Shown here piece by piece: positions 1-12,697 of a DNA stretch of 64,000 bases (positions are counted from its first letter, which is position 1; every line of letters starts with the position of its first letter). Both the position numbers and the translations under genes were made by a program. Below the pieces are notes generated by a model. The model was not told where the DNA came from. It searched no databases and saw only the letters and a list, made by a program, of their open reading frames with translations. Source of the stretch: Coffea arabica (lineage: Eukaryota; Streptophyta; Magnoliopsida; Gentianales; Rubiaceae); contig NC_092315.1 in assembly GCF_036785885.1 (NCBI RefSeq), positions 20,748,026 through 20,812,025 on the forward strand. Reading direction: 5' to 3'.

Positions 1-1319
1 TCAACTCAGTTTCGAGTATAACCAGGTCAAAAATGCAAGATACTACACCAGAATCACAAAAACAGATTCACAGAATGCATTCTAGCGGAAACATCATAAA
101 TCAGTCTACCTAAGTCCAAATCCAGAAATTCCAAAACCAGCTGAAAGCTAAGAAACAGGGATACATTTCATCAGAAGACATCAACAACCAATTCGGAAGC
201 AATCCTGACCAAAACAACCCATTACAGAAGCAATTCTCAATTTCGGGTAAAACCAGAACAGCAATAGTAATTTCAACTTTTCTCATTCTACACTACTCCG
301 ATTGACCTGAAATTTTGTAGGAACTTCTAAAATATCATTCCCTACAACTTTTATGTTTTAATCCAAGGCCAATTCGGCCTCTAACTAGGAGCTATAAATT
401 CGGGCAGAATGTATTCATTAGAACCCTAATTTTTTCAATTTTCTTCCAAACCAGAAATTGTTTGCAATTTACCACTTTTTCTACCTCATAAAGTCCTTAA
501 ATATCATTTCCAATCATCATACATGACCACATAATCATATCCATATGAAAACAGAAAAATCCCCAATAATTATAAAACTTCACCAATTCAACCAAAATCA
601 AGATATAATCCATCAAAGTGCATCTTATACCACCACCAATCATGAATTGAACATCATTAGAGGAAGGAGAGGGGTCCTTCACAACTCACCTTAGCAATAC
701 AAGAGATAGAGCAACTAGTCACCTTAGCTTTTCAAACAACTTCACAACCAAGCTCAACTCCACCAAACTAAGAGGTTTTATGGAGTAATTGGAAGATTAA
801 TCGGTTTAATTGAAAGATTGGGCAAGATTGGAGACTAGAAAATTGAGAGCTTTTCTTCCCTTTTTTGAGCAAGAGAATTCGGCCAAGAAGCTTGCAAAAT
901 GAAGAGATTTTTGGCCAATTTTAATTAAATGGTAAAGTTATGAATAGTAGTCAAACTCAAGACTAAATCTTATGGTGACACTTGTCACCTTTAGGTTTAA
1001 AACTTATCTTTTTGTCTCTCCAATACAAATATCTTAACACTTTGTAAAATAATATCACTTAATACAAAATTCCAACAAGTTGTCAAAAATATAATGCATT
1101 TACCGCACTAGCGGGTCCCACGTCCAAAATACGCTCGTAATTTCTCAAAAACTAACCGATACTAGAAAAATCATTTTAAAACTATCTTTGCTCATAAACT
1201 TTATTTGGGGAATTTTTCTAATAAAGAAACTGTAGAAAAGGCGGGCGATTAAATAAAAGAAACCCTAGAAAATTAGAAAATTTTCGGGTTCTCGCACTCA
1301 TTCTTTTCGGAGCGTCACA
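1..1319 (-). mobile_element. Partial long LTR, Tekay/Del-type Gypsy family
   Basis: The right edge ends in GAGCGTCACA, the reverse complement of the TGTGACGC start of the complete solo LTR at 10006. The preceding ~1.2 kb matches that LTR in inverted orientation, including the stretch around the words TTACCGCACTAGCGGGTCCC. The LTR therefore starts at 1319 on the minus strand and runs off the left window edge. The possible target duplication ATTAG (1320-1324) cannot be confirmed because the other end is outside. Family assignment rests on the linked internal remnant at 7203-7510. Confidence 0.7.
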
Positions 1320-4300
1320 ATTAGTGTATCATTAGGAGTTTAATTTACATTCGGAATAAATTTTTGGTGTTAAGTTAAAATCAAGGACTCAAGTAAGGAT
1401 TAGTAGGGTAATGTGAATTGTCTAAACTACCCTTCACAATATCACAAAATCACCATGCAATCCCAAAACATTTCCGGACAGCATTATGATCAACCTCACC
1501 ATTCGGCCAATGCTCACCTTCACCACTTACACACTCAACCTCTTCCTACACTCCAACTCCCTCCAAAACCGCGAGCCATCTCCCTGTTTTCTTTTCTTTT
1601 TTCCCTTAACTCTGCAACATCTCACCTCAACCACAACTACACCTGACAACCGAGAGCAAGGAGAGAAAAACAGTGAGCTGCGATAGATTGCTGTTCCTGT
1701 CCGAGAAGGAGAAGCGAGAGGGAGAATGAAGGAGAGAACCGTGTGTGAGCTTCCGTCTGCATTTTTCAACTCCAAACAACTGCACTTCAGCACTTCCCAC
1801 TGCAGCACCATCCCAATTGCAACCACTGCAACCAAAACCTGTGCGAGCTGAGAGCCGAGAGGGAGAACAGGAAATTTTTCAGATTTCTTGTGAGTGAGCT
1901 GCAATCTGAGGTAACCTCTGAGCTAGATTAAATTAATTAGAGGTTGATTGAGTTGATTAGGAGCATGCATGTAGAGTTAATCGATCGGAAGATGAACTAG
2001 AAAAGAAAAGGAAAACTTGCTGTGCGAAGGGATAAATTTTGGCCGTGAGCTGAAAACGGAAATGCAGCTCCGAAACTGTTCACTCTTAGCAATTCGAACA
2101 CCTAGATGTAGTTAGCCAAGTGAAAACTTGATGATTAAGACCATGCATGTTGATTTGTGCATTCGGATGATGATGTTAAAGCATAAGAAAATTCTGTTTC
2201 GAAAAGAAAATGGTTGACCGAGAATCGATTAAGAAATGCATGATGTAATCTACTTTGTTGTGATAATCAGAACCTGAGATTATGATTAGCTAACTCAAAC
2301 TTGAATGATTAAGATGTTTAGGACCTTGCATGTTGATTTTTGAACCATCGAATGATGATTTGAAGAAAAAGAAATCTGATGTGCGCAAGAAATTTAGACT
2401 TGCCGTGAGCTTGAAACAGAAACGCAGCTGTAATCTTGGTTAATTGATATAATCAGAGCTTGCGAATGTGATTACCTCACTAATAAGAAGGTAATTAAGT
2501 CTTGCATGAGGCTAAGTAGCTCGGCTAACCAAGAAAATAAAATGAAAACAGAAAAATTGTTTCAGGCATGATCATCCGAGACTAGTTGATATAATTTCTG
2601 GATTTTAGCGATGTTTGTAGTGTTAAATGAATCCGATGTTGAACTAGAAATGCTAATCAAGTGGTTAAGCAGTTGCCTGTTGAATTCGAGTCCCTAAAAT
2701 ACTGATTTAGCCAAGGAAAAAGTTGGATTAAGAACATACAATTGCTGGAAAGTTTTTGTGAACTGCCGTGAGTTTGAACCTGGAAATTTTGAAGATTATA
2801 ACAGTTGTTTAAATTTAATTTCGAGCTGGAAATGTTGACTGTCTAGCCATGCAATTGCATGATGAAGTTGAGAGTTTCATAGCATGTCTTAGCCAAGGAA
2901 ATATTGATTTATGAACACTTAAGTGCTGGAAAAATTTTTATGTTCGAGAAGGTTAAGCTGGAATTGTTTGGAGGACTTGTGTTTATTTTGATTAAGTTGA
3001 GATGTGATATGAGCTTGCCAAAACCAAGAGCTAATGATTGACGAAGCCTTGGTCACTTGTTTTATTCTTCTATCAGAAATGAATCTGTTGAAATCTAGGG
3101 CAAATGATTGACGAAACCCTAGTGATTTGCTATTTGAAATGTGATTATGCCATGTCGACAAATTTGAGCCATAATGTGATTTCGAAATGGAATCGAAATT
3201 GTGAAAGTCGTTTTGACCCTGTGAACTCCAGCAAATTTTGATCAAGCTAATCAAAAATATTTTTACGCTAGTAATAAATGATAAAATTCAGTAATTAGTA
3301 TTTTGTCTGAAATTTTGCCAACCGACAATTTCCCTTTAGCTTAAACTAGCCTTAATGGTAATAGAAAATAATTTTTTCCTAGTTTTAAAACCCTAAGTCT
3401 TGTTTCATTTCCTTTCCTTTCTTTAAGACCTGTTACTTGCTAGTTTTCTAGAGGAAATTCCCAAAATACGAGATTTTAGCGATTTTAACTAAACGTGCAG
3501 AAAACTTGTTCGGCAAGAAACATTATTTCACGTAAACTAGTTCTAGTAACACTTTTACAAGAAAAGTAATATTAAGGAAACTTTACAAAGTATTTTACTA
3601 GTTTTAATACTACATGGTTTATTGACTTATTCCAAGAAAATAAACTAGCTATACTACGAATAATTTTTCCTACGTAACCCTAGAACTAGTATAACCAACT
3701 TATAGTTTTAAAATTTGGTATTTTTAGGGTTTTGCGAGGACGCAGAATTCGATTCCCAACTTGACATCTGAACTTCACTCTTGGTGAGTGTTCCTGCTTG
3801 TTCTATTCCTACTTGGTTAAAGTGCTTTCTTGACTTGAAATGTGATACTTGCAAAACTAGTTTTTGATCCATCGAAGTAGCAGTGTGTACTTTATCGCAC
3901 TAGCCGTTCGAGTGGTGACTTGCGTGAGACATTTTCTCGTGAATCTAAATGTAGTTGCGTCGTTGGGTGAATCCCTCGACTCGTGAATCCAACTGCAGTA
4001 ACGTCGTTGGGTGAATCCCTCGACCAATTCCTGAGGGTATACTCACGTATACTGCTCCCAATTTCTAAGGGTATATCTCGAGTATACTGCTTCCTTAGTT
4101 GGCGTTCGGGCTCGGGACAGGGGTAAGAACGATGACGGGTTAGGAGTAAAAATGATAGGATCTACATGGACTATAAGTAGTGAGAGTTGACGGAGGGTCA
4201 ACTACGATGAATGGTGATCAAGCGAGGAAAATGGCTCCTGAGAGCCCCTGTATCCTACCTTGTGCTGTTATCCGCTTTTCTACTTGTTTACCTTAGTCAA

Positions 4301-4856
4301 TATGGATTCTTGCTCCTGTTTATTTAGATGCATGTTTTGGGGCACCACTGAGTTTTAGCTCACCCCACGTTTATTTGTTTTCCTTAACAGGTTCTGGAAA
4401 TTGAAAGTTTTGAAACTTACTCATGTTTTCCTTTTGGGATGTATTTGAATACTATGACTACTTTTGTGGGCTGTAATGCGTTAATTTGGATAATGTACTT
4501 TTTATTTTGGATTGCCACTTGAAGCTGGAAAATGTGTAAAACTTAATTTGGATGCTTGGCTTGATTGTTGTATTTTGTTGTATGAATGTTTTAATTAGTC
4601 GGGACGGTACGATTCTATTCCGCAGTTCGTAGCGCGTGAGATTTTTAGGAGCCATCGATTGGCTATTTTAAATTACTGCTATCTCTAAAGTTAACGTGGT
4701 TTTAATGACGGCCTACTTCGGAGGAATTGTTTTGTAATAGAATAGGTTATTCTTCGAAAGGATTTGGGTTAGAATGCTTGCGTGAGTCCTGGCGAGAGTT
4801 GGGCAGACGGCCCGCCAACCCTTTGGTTCGCGTTAGGGGGAAGTGGGGTCGCCACA
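1320..4856 (+). mobile_element. Long LTR remnant, same Tekay-like family, interrupted at its 5' side
   Basis: The right edge has the family's 3' terminal block: a GAGTCCTGGCGAGAGTTGGG segment, then GGGGGAAGTGGGGTCGCCACA ending at 4856. The body carries the family word TACTTTATCGCAC near 3890 and a stretch before 4390 reading CTCACCCCACG, both also seen in the complete LTR at 10006. No TGTGA start is visible. The simplest reading is that the LTR at 1-1319 inserted near its 5' end, so its first part lies outside the window. Short ORFs here have no recognisable domain. Confidence 0.55.
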
Positions 4857-6503
4857 ATAAGCGTAACTCCAGTTATGATCAGAATACCAGAGGATGGCAA
4901 AGCTGCCTTTCTCGTTGCCTTTCCTTTTGTTCCCGAATGTACTTTGCTAAGATGCTAGCCGTGAGGAACCAACTTTTAACCAGCATTTCTTCTAATTTCC
5001 AACCTTGTAAGCTTTCATATATGGTAGCTACAGTTGTTTTGAGATTTGATGGCTATATATAGTTCCACGAGTAGAGTTAAATTAAAGCAAATGAAAGAAA
5101 AACTCATGATTTGAGGGACCTAAATTGGCTTCTAATCACTTAATATTGTCCTTACAAATATTTTAAAGACTATAAAATTTGAAGGACTGGTGTAGTGGAA
5201 TAAAATTTAATTTTCAAGTAATCTAGAGTTTAATTAATTAAAATGGCACCAATGGAATACTCCTAAGCCTTTATTTTAGAATCTTGAGTGGAAAATGATT
5301 TAATCCTAAAATAAATATTTTATAAATTATTAACTTGGAAAATACGTATGTTTCTTGATTTAAGATAATAAAGTCAATAAGTCTCGAAATAAATATTAGG
5401 AAATAAATGGTGCGTATATTTGTATTTCAAGGTCAAACTTGATTTTAATAGTTTAAACAATAAAGTAAGAATCATAAGTGATCACTTACGAATTATATAT
5501 TTACTTTGAAATTATTAAATTGCCCCAGGAAGTAGCTGTGAACTAGTACAAACTCGAGACTCGAGAGTAGTTCATTTGGATAATTGGTGAGTATTTCCGA
5601 ATTTATCTGTTTAACTGTTTATGTGTACTTAAGTGAAATTAAGTGACAAATGTACTTATTATGAAATATTGCTAAGTGATTCATTACAAAGTGTATCTCA
5701 ATTGTCCCTCACCTTCTAAGTCGGGAGTGTACTTTATCGCACTCGGTTTAGTTGAGTTTGAAGGTTGATAATTGATCAAGTGATATTGTAAGTGTGCATG
5801 ACTATAAGCCGTATGTATACTTTATCACATTGGCTGAACTGGGCCCCAAAACCCTTTGTTCAACGGACTATTTGAGCCAGCAAAGGGCTTGGTCAGGTAG
5901 GATGATAGCTTTGGTTAAGTGTTTCGGTATACTCGAGTATTACCACGGAGTAGCAGATCACTGATATTGATATGGCCATCTAAATGAGGGAAGTGTTTAT
6001 TGTTTTGGAGGTTATAAGGAGGAGTTCGATAGAGTGTGTAGTGCATTGAAATGGCTCTAATGCGAGTACCGTATCCTTTTAAAAGTGATTGTTCAGTGAA
6101 GTGTTTCCTCAATTGTTTAATGAAAGTGATTGTACAATGAAATATGCACTACTTGCTTAATTGTACTGATTTAAGCATTTATTAAATGTTACTTGCTTGG
6201 CAAACCTCAATGAGTATTAGCTCAGCCCTTTTAGCTTTGTTTTCCTTATAGGAGTTGGAGGTCGAGGATCGAACGAGCGAACTTAGCGATTTATCGTGAA
6301 GACTTTAGCATTGTGATTAGTATCTTAATAAGGTAGGAATTTTGTATCGATCGAGGTATTATAAAAGGATGTGAACGGTTGGTTTTGGTTTATCAAAACA
6401 GTTATCTCTGAAGTTAATGTGAAATCAATGAGTCCTGGCGAGAGCCAGGCAGACAATCCGCTAACTTTTAGGGTACACCCTATAAGGAAGTGTGGTCGTC
6501 ACA
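4857..6503 (+). mobile_element. Third Tekay-like LTR fragment in the nest
   Basis: It ends with the family 3' block (GAGTCCTGGCGAGAGCCAGG at 6430-6449, then GTGGTCGTCACA ending at 6503). It carries TACTTTATCGCAC near 5730 and a variant near 5820. Its body matches the minus-strand LTR at 14593-17168, for example the ACTGGTGTAGTGGAA region near 5185 against its inverse near 16118. ATAAG at 4857-4861 could be the target duplication of the preceding LTR if that LTR inserted into this one. Confidence 0.5.
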
Positions 6504-7202
6504 ACTACTTAGTTTCATTCCTCTTGTCACCGCCCAAATTAGTGAATCAACTTCTATTGGTTTCCTCTCAACACCGCCCAAGTATATTAGCAGATAGTTT
6601 CTTCTTGTCTCTCTCTTGGGCACCGTTTGGATTTAGCATTTGCTGGCAGCTGATTTCTCCCTTTGGCAGCTGACTTAGCAAAGGTTGGCAGATGCTAGTC
6701 ACCGCCCAACGTTTTGGCAATTGTTTTTCCTAAGTCCTCGATTGTCTAGCAGCTTAGTTTCTCTCTTGGTTGCATGGTTAATTGTCCAACCATCAATGGT
6801 TAAATTGGTCCTTTAGTTTATTATCTCATACATTCGTTCCTAACTTAATTTGTATTTTCTTCGAAAATTTTCTTACGTTGATCTAGTAGATTTTCACACA
6901 TTTGGTTTTAAAAAAAACTAGTTAGATATGTAACTTATTCAACTATGTAATAAATTCAAATGACACAATTTGCCGTATGTCTATCATATGTTTATTTGAT
7001 TCCTAAAATTTTCTAATCCATTCTATTATTTTGTTTATTATTTATTTATTTATCATATTTTTTCCCTTAATTTTCATTTTTATAAGAATTTAATTATGCA
7101 TTTAATTTAACCATTCATTTGTTACATATAATATTTCTAATAATAGATTAAATGTAATGAAATAAATTCAAAGTGTACACATAAATTTTCGAGTTCTCAC
7201 AT
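6504..7202 (-). mobile_element. 3' LTR start of a Tekay-like element (partial)
   Basis: On the minus strand an LTR begins at 7202 with TGTGAGAACTCGAAAATTT, directly after the purine run CTTAAGGGGGGATAAA. That is the expected polypurine tract and LTR start, and it fixes the sense orientation of the family. The left boundary is unclear because the following ~700 bp merge into the neighbouring LTR fragment. Confidence 0.5.
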
Positions 7203-7510
7203 TTATCCCCCCTTAAGAATATTTTGCCCTCGAAATTTCGTACTTTTAATCGTAAAAAGCTTCGGGTATTCTTTCCGTATTTTATTTTCCATTTTCCCAA
7301 ATTGCTTCCTTCAATCCTTCATATTTCCACAAGACCTTAACCAAAGGAATTTCTTTGTTTCTTAGCGTTTTCTCCTTTCCAATTTAAGTGTTGTATCGAC
7401 TACTTTCCCAAGTATATAAAATTCAAATACTGTAATTTACAATTCAACTGGGCGCTATATCTAACTAAACAATCTATACCTAAGATAACATCATAACCCT
7501 GACGCTATCG
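7203..7510 (-). pseudogene. Gypsy chromovirus polyprotein remnant: protease fused to chromodomain by deletion
   Basis: Minus-strand translation first shows a retroviral-type aspartic protease tail (GYDVILGID then LVRYSAQLNC, about 7500-7435). After only ~50 bp it shows a chromodomain C-terminus (EIPLVKVLWKYEG, then MENKIRKEYPKLF, about 7350-7250) and the last codons RGQNILKGG before a stop and the polypurine tract. In intact Tekay/Del elements reverse transcriptase, RNase H and integrase, roughly 3 kb, lie between these two pieces. An internal deletion has therefore removed the catalytic core. A one-base insertion near 7288 also breaks the chromodomain frame. The remnant is non-functional but is the best family marker for the surrounding LTRs. 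Confidence 0.75.
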
Positions 7511-9742
7511 CTCCCTAAACTCTATAACTCTCACAACTAGTCTATATACGAATATGTAATAATCAATTATATGTAATTAACCATTTAAAAACACGTTTAG
7601 TCAAGAAGAATAGATAACTCAACGCATATAAAACATACAAATTAAGACTCTAAAAACAAAACAAATGACTCGACAAGACACTAAACACAACAATTAAGAC
7701 ACTAGACACAACAAAAACAAGAAAAATAAGTAAAAATATCTAAATTAGTAAAGTTATTCTTAGTACCGATATTGACAAATCTTCCCCGGCACCGACGCCA
7801 GAAACTTGACGTGCACGGGTTATACAATTAACTCATTCACAATCAAGTTTTACATTTATAAAATTCTAAATATCCCACATGCGATTTTTCTACAATTATA
7901 CAGGTAGTTTATTGAGTATAGGGGTATTAGCTGTCGATCCCACAGGGAAGATTTTCAATTACCGGTGATTTTCAAACTCCTTTATTATTTAGACTATCAC
8001 AAGTGTAAGAAATTAACTCTACACTATAGACATGAAGTAAAAATAATAAAAATAACACTAGAAAACTCCTAGAGATATAAAATTTCTTACTACTCTTGGA
8101 AATGAAGTTACTAGTTAAGTGAATGTTATTATCTTGGTTAATCATAGCGTAATTTCCTAATGTAAGTGAAACCCACTCTCATAATGAATCAACTATACTT
8201 GTAATTAAGCCATACCTACTCTCGTGGTTATGAAATTAACTACAAGCTCATTTCTCCTATGAAATTACATGAAACAAGTCATTAAAGCTACAAAGGTGCT
8301 CCTCTACTCTCGTGAGTGAACTCCCTACGTTTATCATTTTATTGAACTAATGTTAAACTCTAATTCTCATTGCAAACTTAACACCTTTAGATAATCACAA
8401 CTAATGACCGATTAATCATGATTAGAAAAGCAAAAGTGATAAATAACTTGTTCAAAACAATACCATCAAATAACCAGGTAAATATCACAAACAAGATATA
8501 GAAAATTCATCCATACTCTAGGCATAAATTTTAACTAAATATGAAGAAAAATAAATCCAAACTTGTATTATAGTTAAACATGAATTTAAATGCAAAAGAG
8601 AAAGTGAAAGGAGAGAAATCATCCTTGTCACATGAGCTCTAACTCTCCATCTTTGCTCTTCAAATCTTCATCCAAGTCTATCTACAAATACAAGAAGGAA
8701 AAGCTACACTATCTATACTATACTACTCTAACGAATGAAGTAAGGAAACTCCAGTGAAAGTCTACATTTTTGTGGAGTTTCTCTAACCTTCCAAAGTTAT
8801 GAAAATATTCCCCAAAGGCCGCTATTTATAGAGGAATTCCATGCAAAAGACAAAGTGTTAAATCATGTTAAGATTCCTCTTGAGCCCATAAACAAGCTAG
8901 ATTTGAGTAGTAAAGCTTCTTTTGCAGTTGTCTTGGGCTGTTTCCACTGGTATTCTTGCAGGAAAATGGGTCAAAAAACTTGAGTGAACAAAACACAAGT
9001 TGCAGCCGAAATTGAGGAATATACAACCTTGGAATACGCAACTTCAAGCCACGTATTCAAGGGTCGCGTTTTCACTTCTCTGAATTTGGTACCACTTCAA
9101 CTGCTATTTTCTTGATGATAGAGGCCGAATTAGCTCTTGTACAAAATATGAAAGTTGTAGCCCTTTGTATTAGCTTTCGATGTCTCAAGAATCATCCAAT
9201 TTGGGGTTCTGTAGACTATTAAATGACTTAAATACCCTCAACTGGTTAGAGCTCTGTTTCAACTTTCGACAATAAAGTTGCACTTCTGTATTTTGACTTT
9301 TTGACAATGAAAACGACTGAACTGGACTTTGATGTTCCATACCAAATATAAATCTATGCCTTAGCTTCAAAATGGTATAAAAATCACCTCAATCCAATAC
9401 TTGTAACTCAAGATATCGCCGAAATACTAAAAGGTGTCAAAGCTGGAAACTTGCATTTCATCCTTTGAGTATTTTGCACTTCATGTCTTCTTTTTATCAC
9501 TTCAAATCATCAATAATCATCCAACTATCTTCTCAATTTACTCCAATTGATGATTGAATCATTAAACCTACATAAACCTAAAGTTTTCACCATTAAAATC
9601 CATAGAAATGTAATTTTTACCACTTAAACTATAAAATGCATATTTTCACTAGAATTCTAATTAATTAGCTATAAAAGTAGTTAAAACACGCCAAAACTAA
9701 CAAATAAAACACACTTAAAATACATAAAATATGCACTTATCA
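7511..9742 (-). mobile_element. Athila/Tat-type Gypsy LTR with primer site and short leader
   Basis: On the minus strand an LTR starts at 9742 (TGATAAGTGCATATTTTATG) and runs to about 7815. It is followed by TGGCGTCGGTGCCGGGGA (about 7794-7811), a two-mismatch version of the TGGCGCCGTTGCCGGGGA primer site typical of Athila/Tat-like elements. Just inside the LTR 3' end is the lineage phrase TCCCTGTGGGATCGAC (near 7950). About 280 bp of A/C-rich leader remain at 7511-7790 and then the element stops. No coding domain survives. Confidence 0.5.
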
Positions 9743-10005
9743 TTTAACAATTCGTAGCTTCAAAAATTGTGAGAATAGCCACAGATTTTCAAGAACGTGT
9801 TTTCAAGGACTCACTAAATTCAAGATTGGGAACTTGTTTCAATTTCGCAAGAACCCTAGAATTTATGTCAAGTAACTTCAAGATTTTTTCTAGAAAAGTG
9901 ATCAAGCAATTCAAGAATTTATGAAACTCCAAGAAATCCACAACATGTTCCAAGAAACAAATACGATCAGCCACAAACCCTAGGACCCGTTATCATGGCA
10001 AGAAT
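9743..10005 (-). other. Probable leader of an unclassified LTR element
   Basis: This stretch joins the sequence at 12698 once the solo LTR at 10006-12692 and its AGAAT duplication are removed, so both belong to one older insertion. On the minus strand it reads CTTGCCATGATAACGGGTCC and then an A/T-rich leader. This may be a primer-binding region, but I could not match it to a specific tRNA. No coding domain is visible. Confidence 0.3.
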
Positions 10006-12692
10006 TGTGACGCCCCGAAAAGAATGAATGCGAGAACCCGAAAATTTTCTAATTTTCTAGGGTTTCTTTTATTTAATCGCCCGCCTTTTCTACAGTTTCT
10101 TTATTAGAAAAATTCCCCAGATAAAGTTTATGAGCAAAGATAGTTTTAAAATGATTTTTCTAGTATCGGTTAGTTTTTGAGAAATTAAGAGCGTATTTTG
10201 GACGTGGGACCCGCTAGTGCGGTAAATGCATTATATTTTTGACAACTTGTTGGAATTTTGTATTAAGTGATATTATTTTACAAGGTGTTAAGATATTTGT
10301 ATTGGAGAGACAAAAAGATAAGTTTTAAACCTAAAGGTGACAAGTGTCACCATAAGATTTAGTCTTGAGTTTGACTACTATTCATACCTTTACCATTTAA
10401 TTAAAATTGGCCAAAAATCTCTTCATTTCTTACCTCTCTTGGCCGAATTTTCTTGCTCAAAGAAGAAAGAAAAGCTCTCAATTTTCTAGTCTCCAATCTT
10501 GCCCAATCTTTCAATTAAACCGATTAATCTTCCAATTACTCCATAAAACCTCTTAGTTTGGTGGAGTTGAACTTGGTTGTGAAGTTGTTTGGAAAGCTAA
10601 GGTGGCTAGTTGCTCTATCTCTTGTATTGCTAAGGTGAGTTGTGAAGAACCACCCTCCTCCCTTAATTGATGCTTAAATCATGATTGGTGGTGGTATAAG
10701 ATGCACTTTTATGGATTACATCTTGATTTTTGGTTGAATTGGTGAAGTTTTATAATTTTTGGGGATTTTTCTGTTTTCATATGAATATGATTATGGGATC
10801 ATGTATGATGATTGGAAATGATGTTTAAGGACTCTATGAGGTGGAAAAAGTGGTTAATTGCAAACAATTTCTGTTTTGGAAGAAATCTTGGAAAGTTAGG
10901 GTTTGATGTTCTTCATTCTGCCTGAATTTGTAGCTCATAGATAGATGCCGAATTGGCCTTGTCTTAAAACATGAAAGTTGTAGGGAATGACATTTTAGAG
11001 GTGCCTACAAAATTTCAGGTCAATCGGAGTAGTGTAGAATGAGAAAAGTCGAAATTACTATTGCTGTTCTGGTTTTACTCGAATGTAAGAATTGCGCCTG
11101 TAATTGGTTGTTTTGGTTGAGAATGCTTCCGAATTGGTTGTTGAGGTTTTCTGATGAAATGTAGCCCTGTTTCTTAGCTTTCAGTTGGTTTTGGAATTTC
11201 TGGATTTGGACTTGGAGAGCCTGATTTATGATATTTCCGCTAGAATGCGTTTTGTGAACCTGTTTTTGTGATTCTGGTGTAGTATCTTGCATTTTTGACC
11301 TGGTTACACTCGAAACTGGGTTGAGTGACCTTCTGTAATATTGTAACCCTATCTCTTAGCTTCGAAACAGTGGGTCTTGCACCTTCATCCGACCATCGTA
11401 GTGCCTTTGGTACCATTACCGCAAAATGACGTCAAAACTATTTTTCTGGTTTTGAGCTTAACTTTCATTTCCGGACTTTTCCCTAGCTTGACTTGTAGTA
11501 GTACTACTTGGAGCTTGCTGAATGGCTATTGGATGAACTTGTTGTTGTGTGTGTACCTTTGGGGTTGGAATGAGGAAATAATGAAGCCATGATGGCTGGA
11601 AAAGTTAGTAAATTCAAGGGAAGTGCTGTCCGAACTTTGAAGGGACCTGTTTGCATAGGGTTTGTGATCTAAGACTTGGATTTGAGCAAGGCAATGATAT
11701 ATGATGGATGATTTCTGAGCCATGGAGGTGAGTGACTTCAAACTATTTCTAAAGTTAATTATGAACCGTTTCCTGCATTATTTACTTTTGAACTGTTTCC
11801 AAAGTTACTTTTGAACTGTTTTCTTGTCTTATTTACTTTTGACCTGTTTCCAAAGTTACTTTTGAACTGTTTTCTTGCATATCATGCGTGCTTGTATGTG
11901 AGTGATCAGGATTTCTGTGTAACTCAATACAAAAATGAGTTTACTATGAATGGGCACTTAGGCGAGGGTGTACTTTATCGCACTCGATCTAAACCCTATT
12001 AGTTGCTATTAATACCTGTGAAATATGATTTTTATGATTTGTTATAGAGCATTCATGGCTTGTGAATATTTTAGAGCATTTATTGCTCGTGGCTTGGGCA
12101 AGAGAAGTGAGCTGTGTAGCTCAGGATCTTAAGGGTCAACCAGTGATCAAACTCGACAAAAGAATTGGCTTGGGAGCCACCCGTATCCTTTTAATGAATG
12201 TTACTATTGCTTCGCTTTCCATTGTAAATGTTTCTTGAATTCTTGATACTCCATATTTAATGTTTTGTAAATGTCGTAATTGTTTCTGGACTTATCATTT
12301 GATTTATGACATCATTGATTTATGACATCATTGAAATGAACTATTGTTAAACCGATTTGATTTCTGATTTTACTGGTTACTCGCTGAGCTTTTAGCTCAC
12401 CCCAAAACTATTTTATTCCCCTCCACAGGGCTCGTGGCGAAGGAAGGCTTGTTGTGATTTTATTGTTGTGGAATTCCTCTTGTATAATCATTGGGATCAT
12501 GGATCAGAGTAGCGCAGCGGAAGCGTGGACGCTTCGTTTTTTATATGTAAATATTGGAGAATTTGATGTATATTTGAGTTTTATCTTGTAATCTGTTTGA
12601 GGAATGTAGTGAACGACTGAGTCCCGGCGAGAGCTGGGCAGGCGGCCCGCCGAACCCTCTGGTTCGCCTTAGGGGGAGGTGGGGCTGTCACA
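10006..12692 (+). mobile_element. Complete solo LTR, Tekay/Del-like Gypsy, TSD AGAAT
   Basis: This 2687-bp unit starts TGTGACGCCCCGAAAAG and ends GGTGGGGCTGTCACA. It is flanked by AGAAT at 10001-10005 and 12693-12697. TG...CA ends plus a 5-bp duplication and no internal region are the signature of a solo LTR left by recombination between the two LTRs of a full element. Family landmarks are TACTTTATCGCACTCG near 11972, CTCACCCCAAAAC near 12397 and GAGTCCCGGCGAGAGCTGGG at 12620-12639. ORFs inside it are chance frames. Confidence 0.85.
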
Positions 12693-12697
12693 AGAAT

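Noticed and set aside
11020-11292. A 90-codon minus-strand frame rich in Gln/Asn, with a near copy at the left window edge
   Set aside because: It lies wholly inside LTRs of the same family and the similarity follows from LTR homology. No domain is present.
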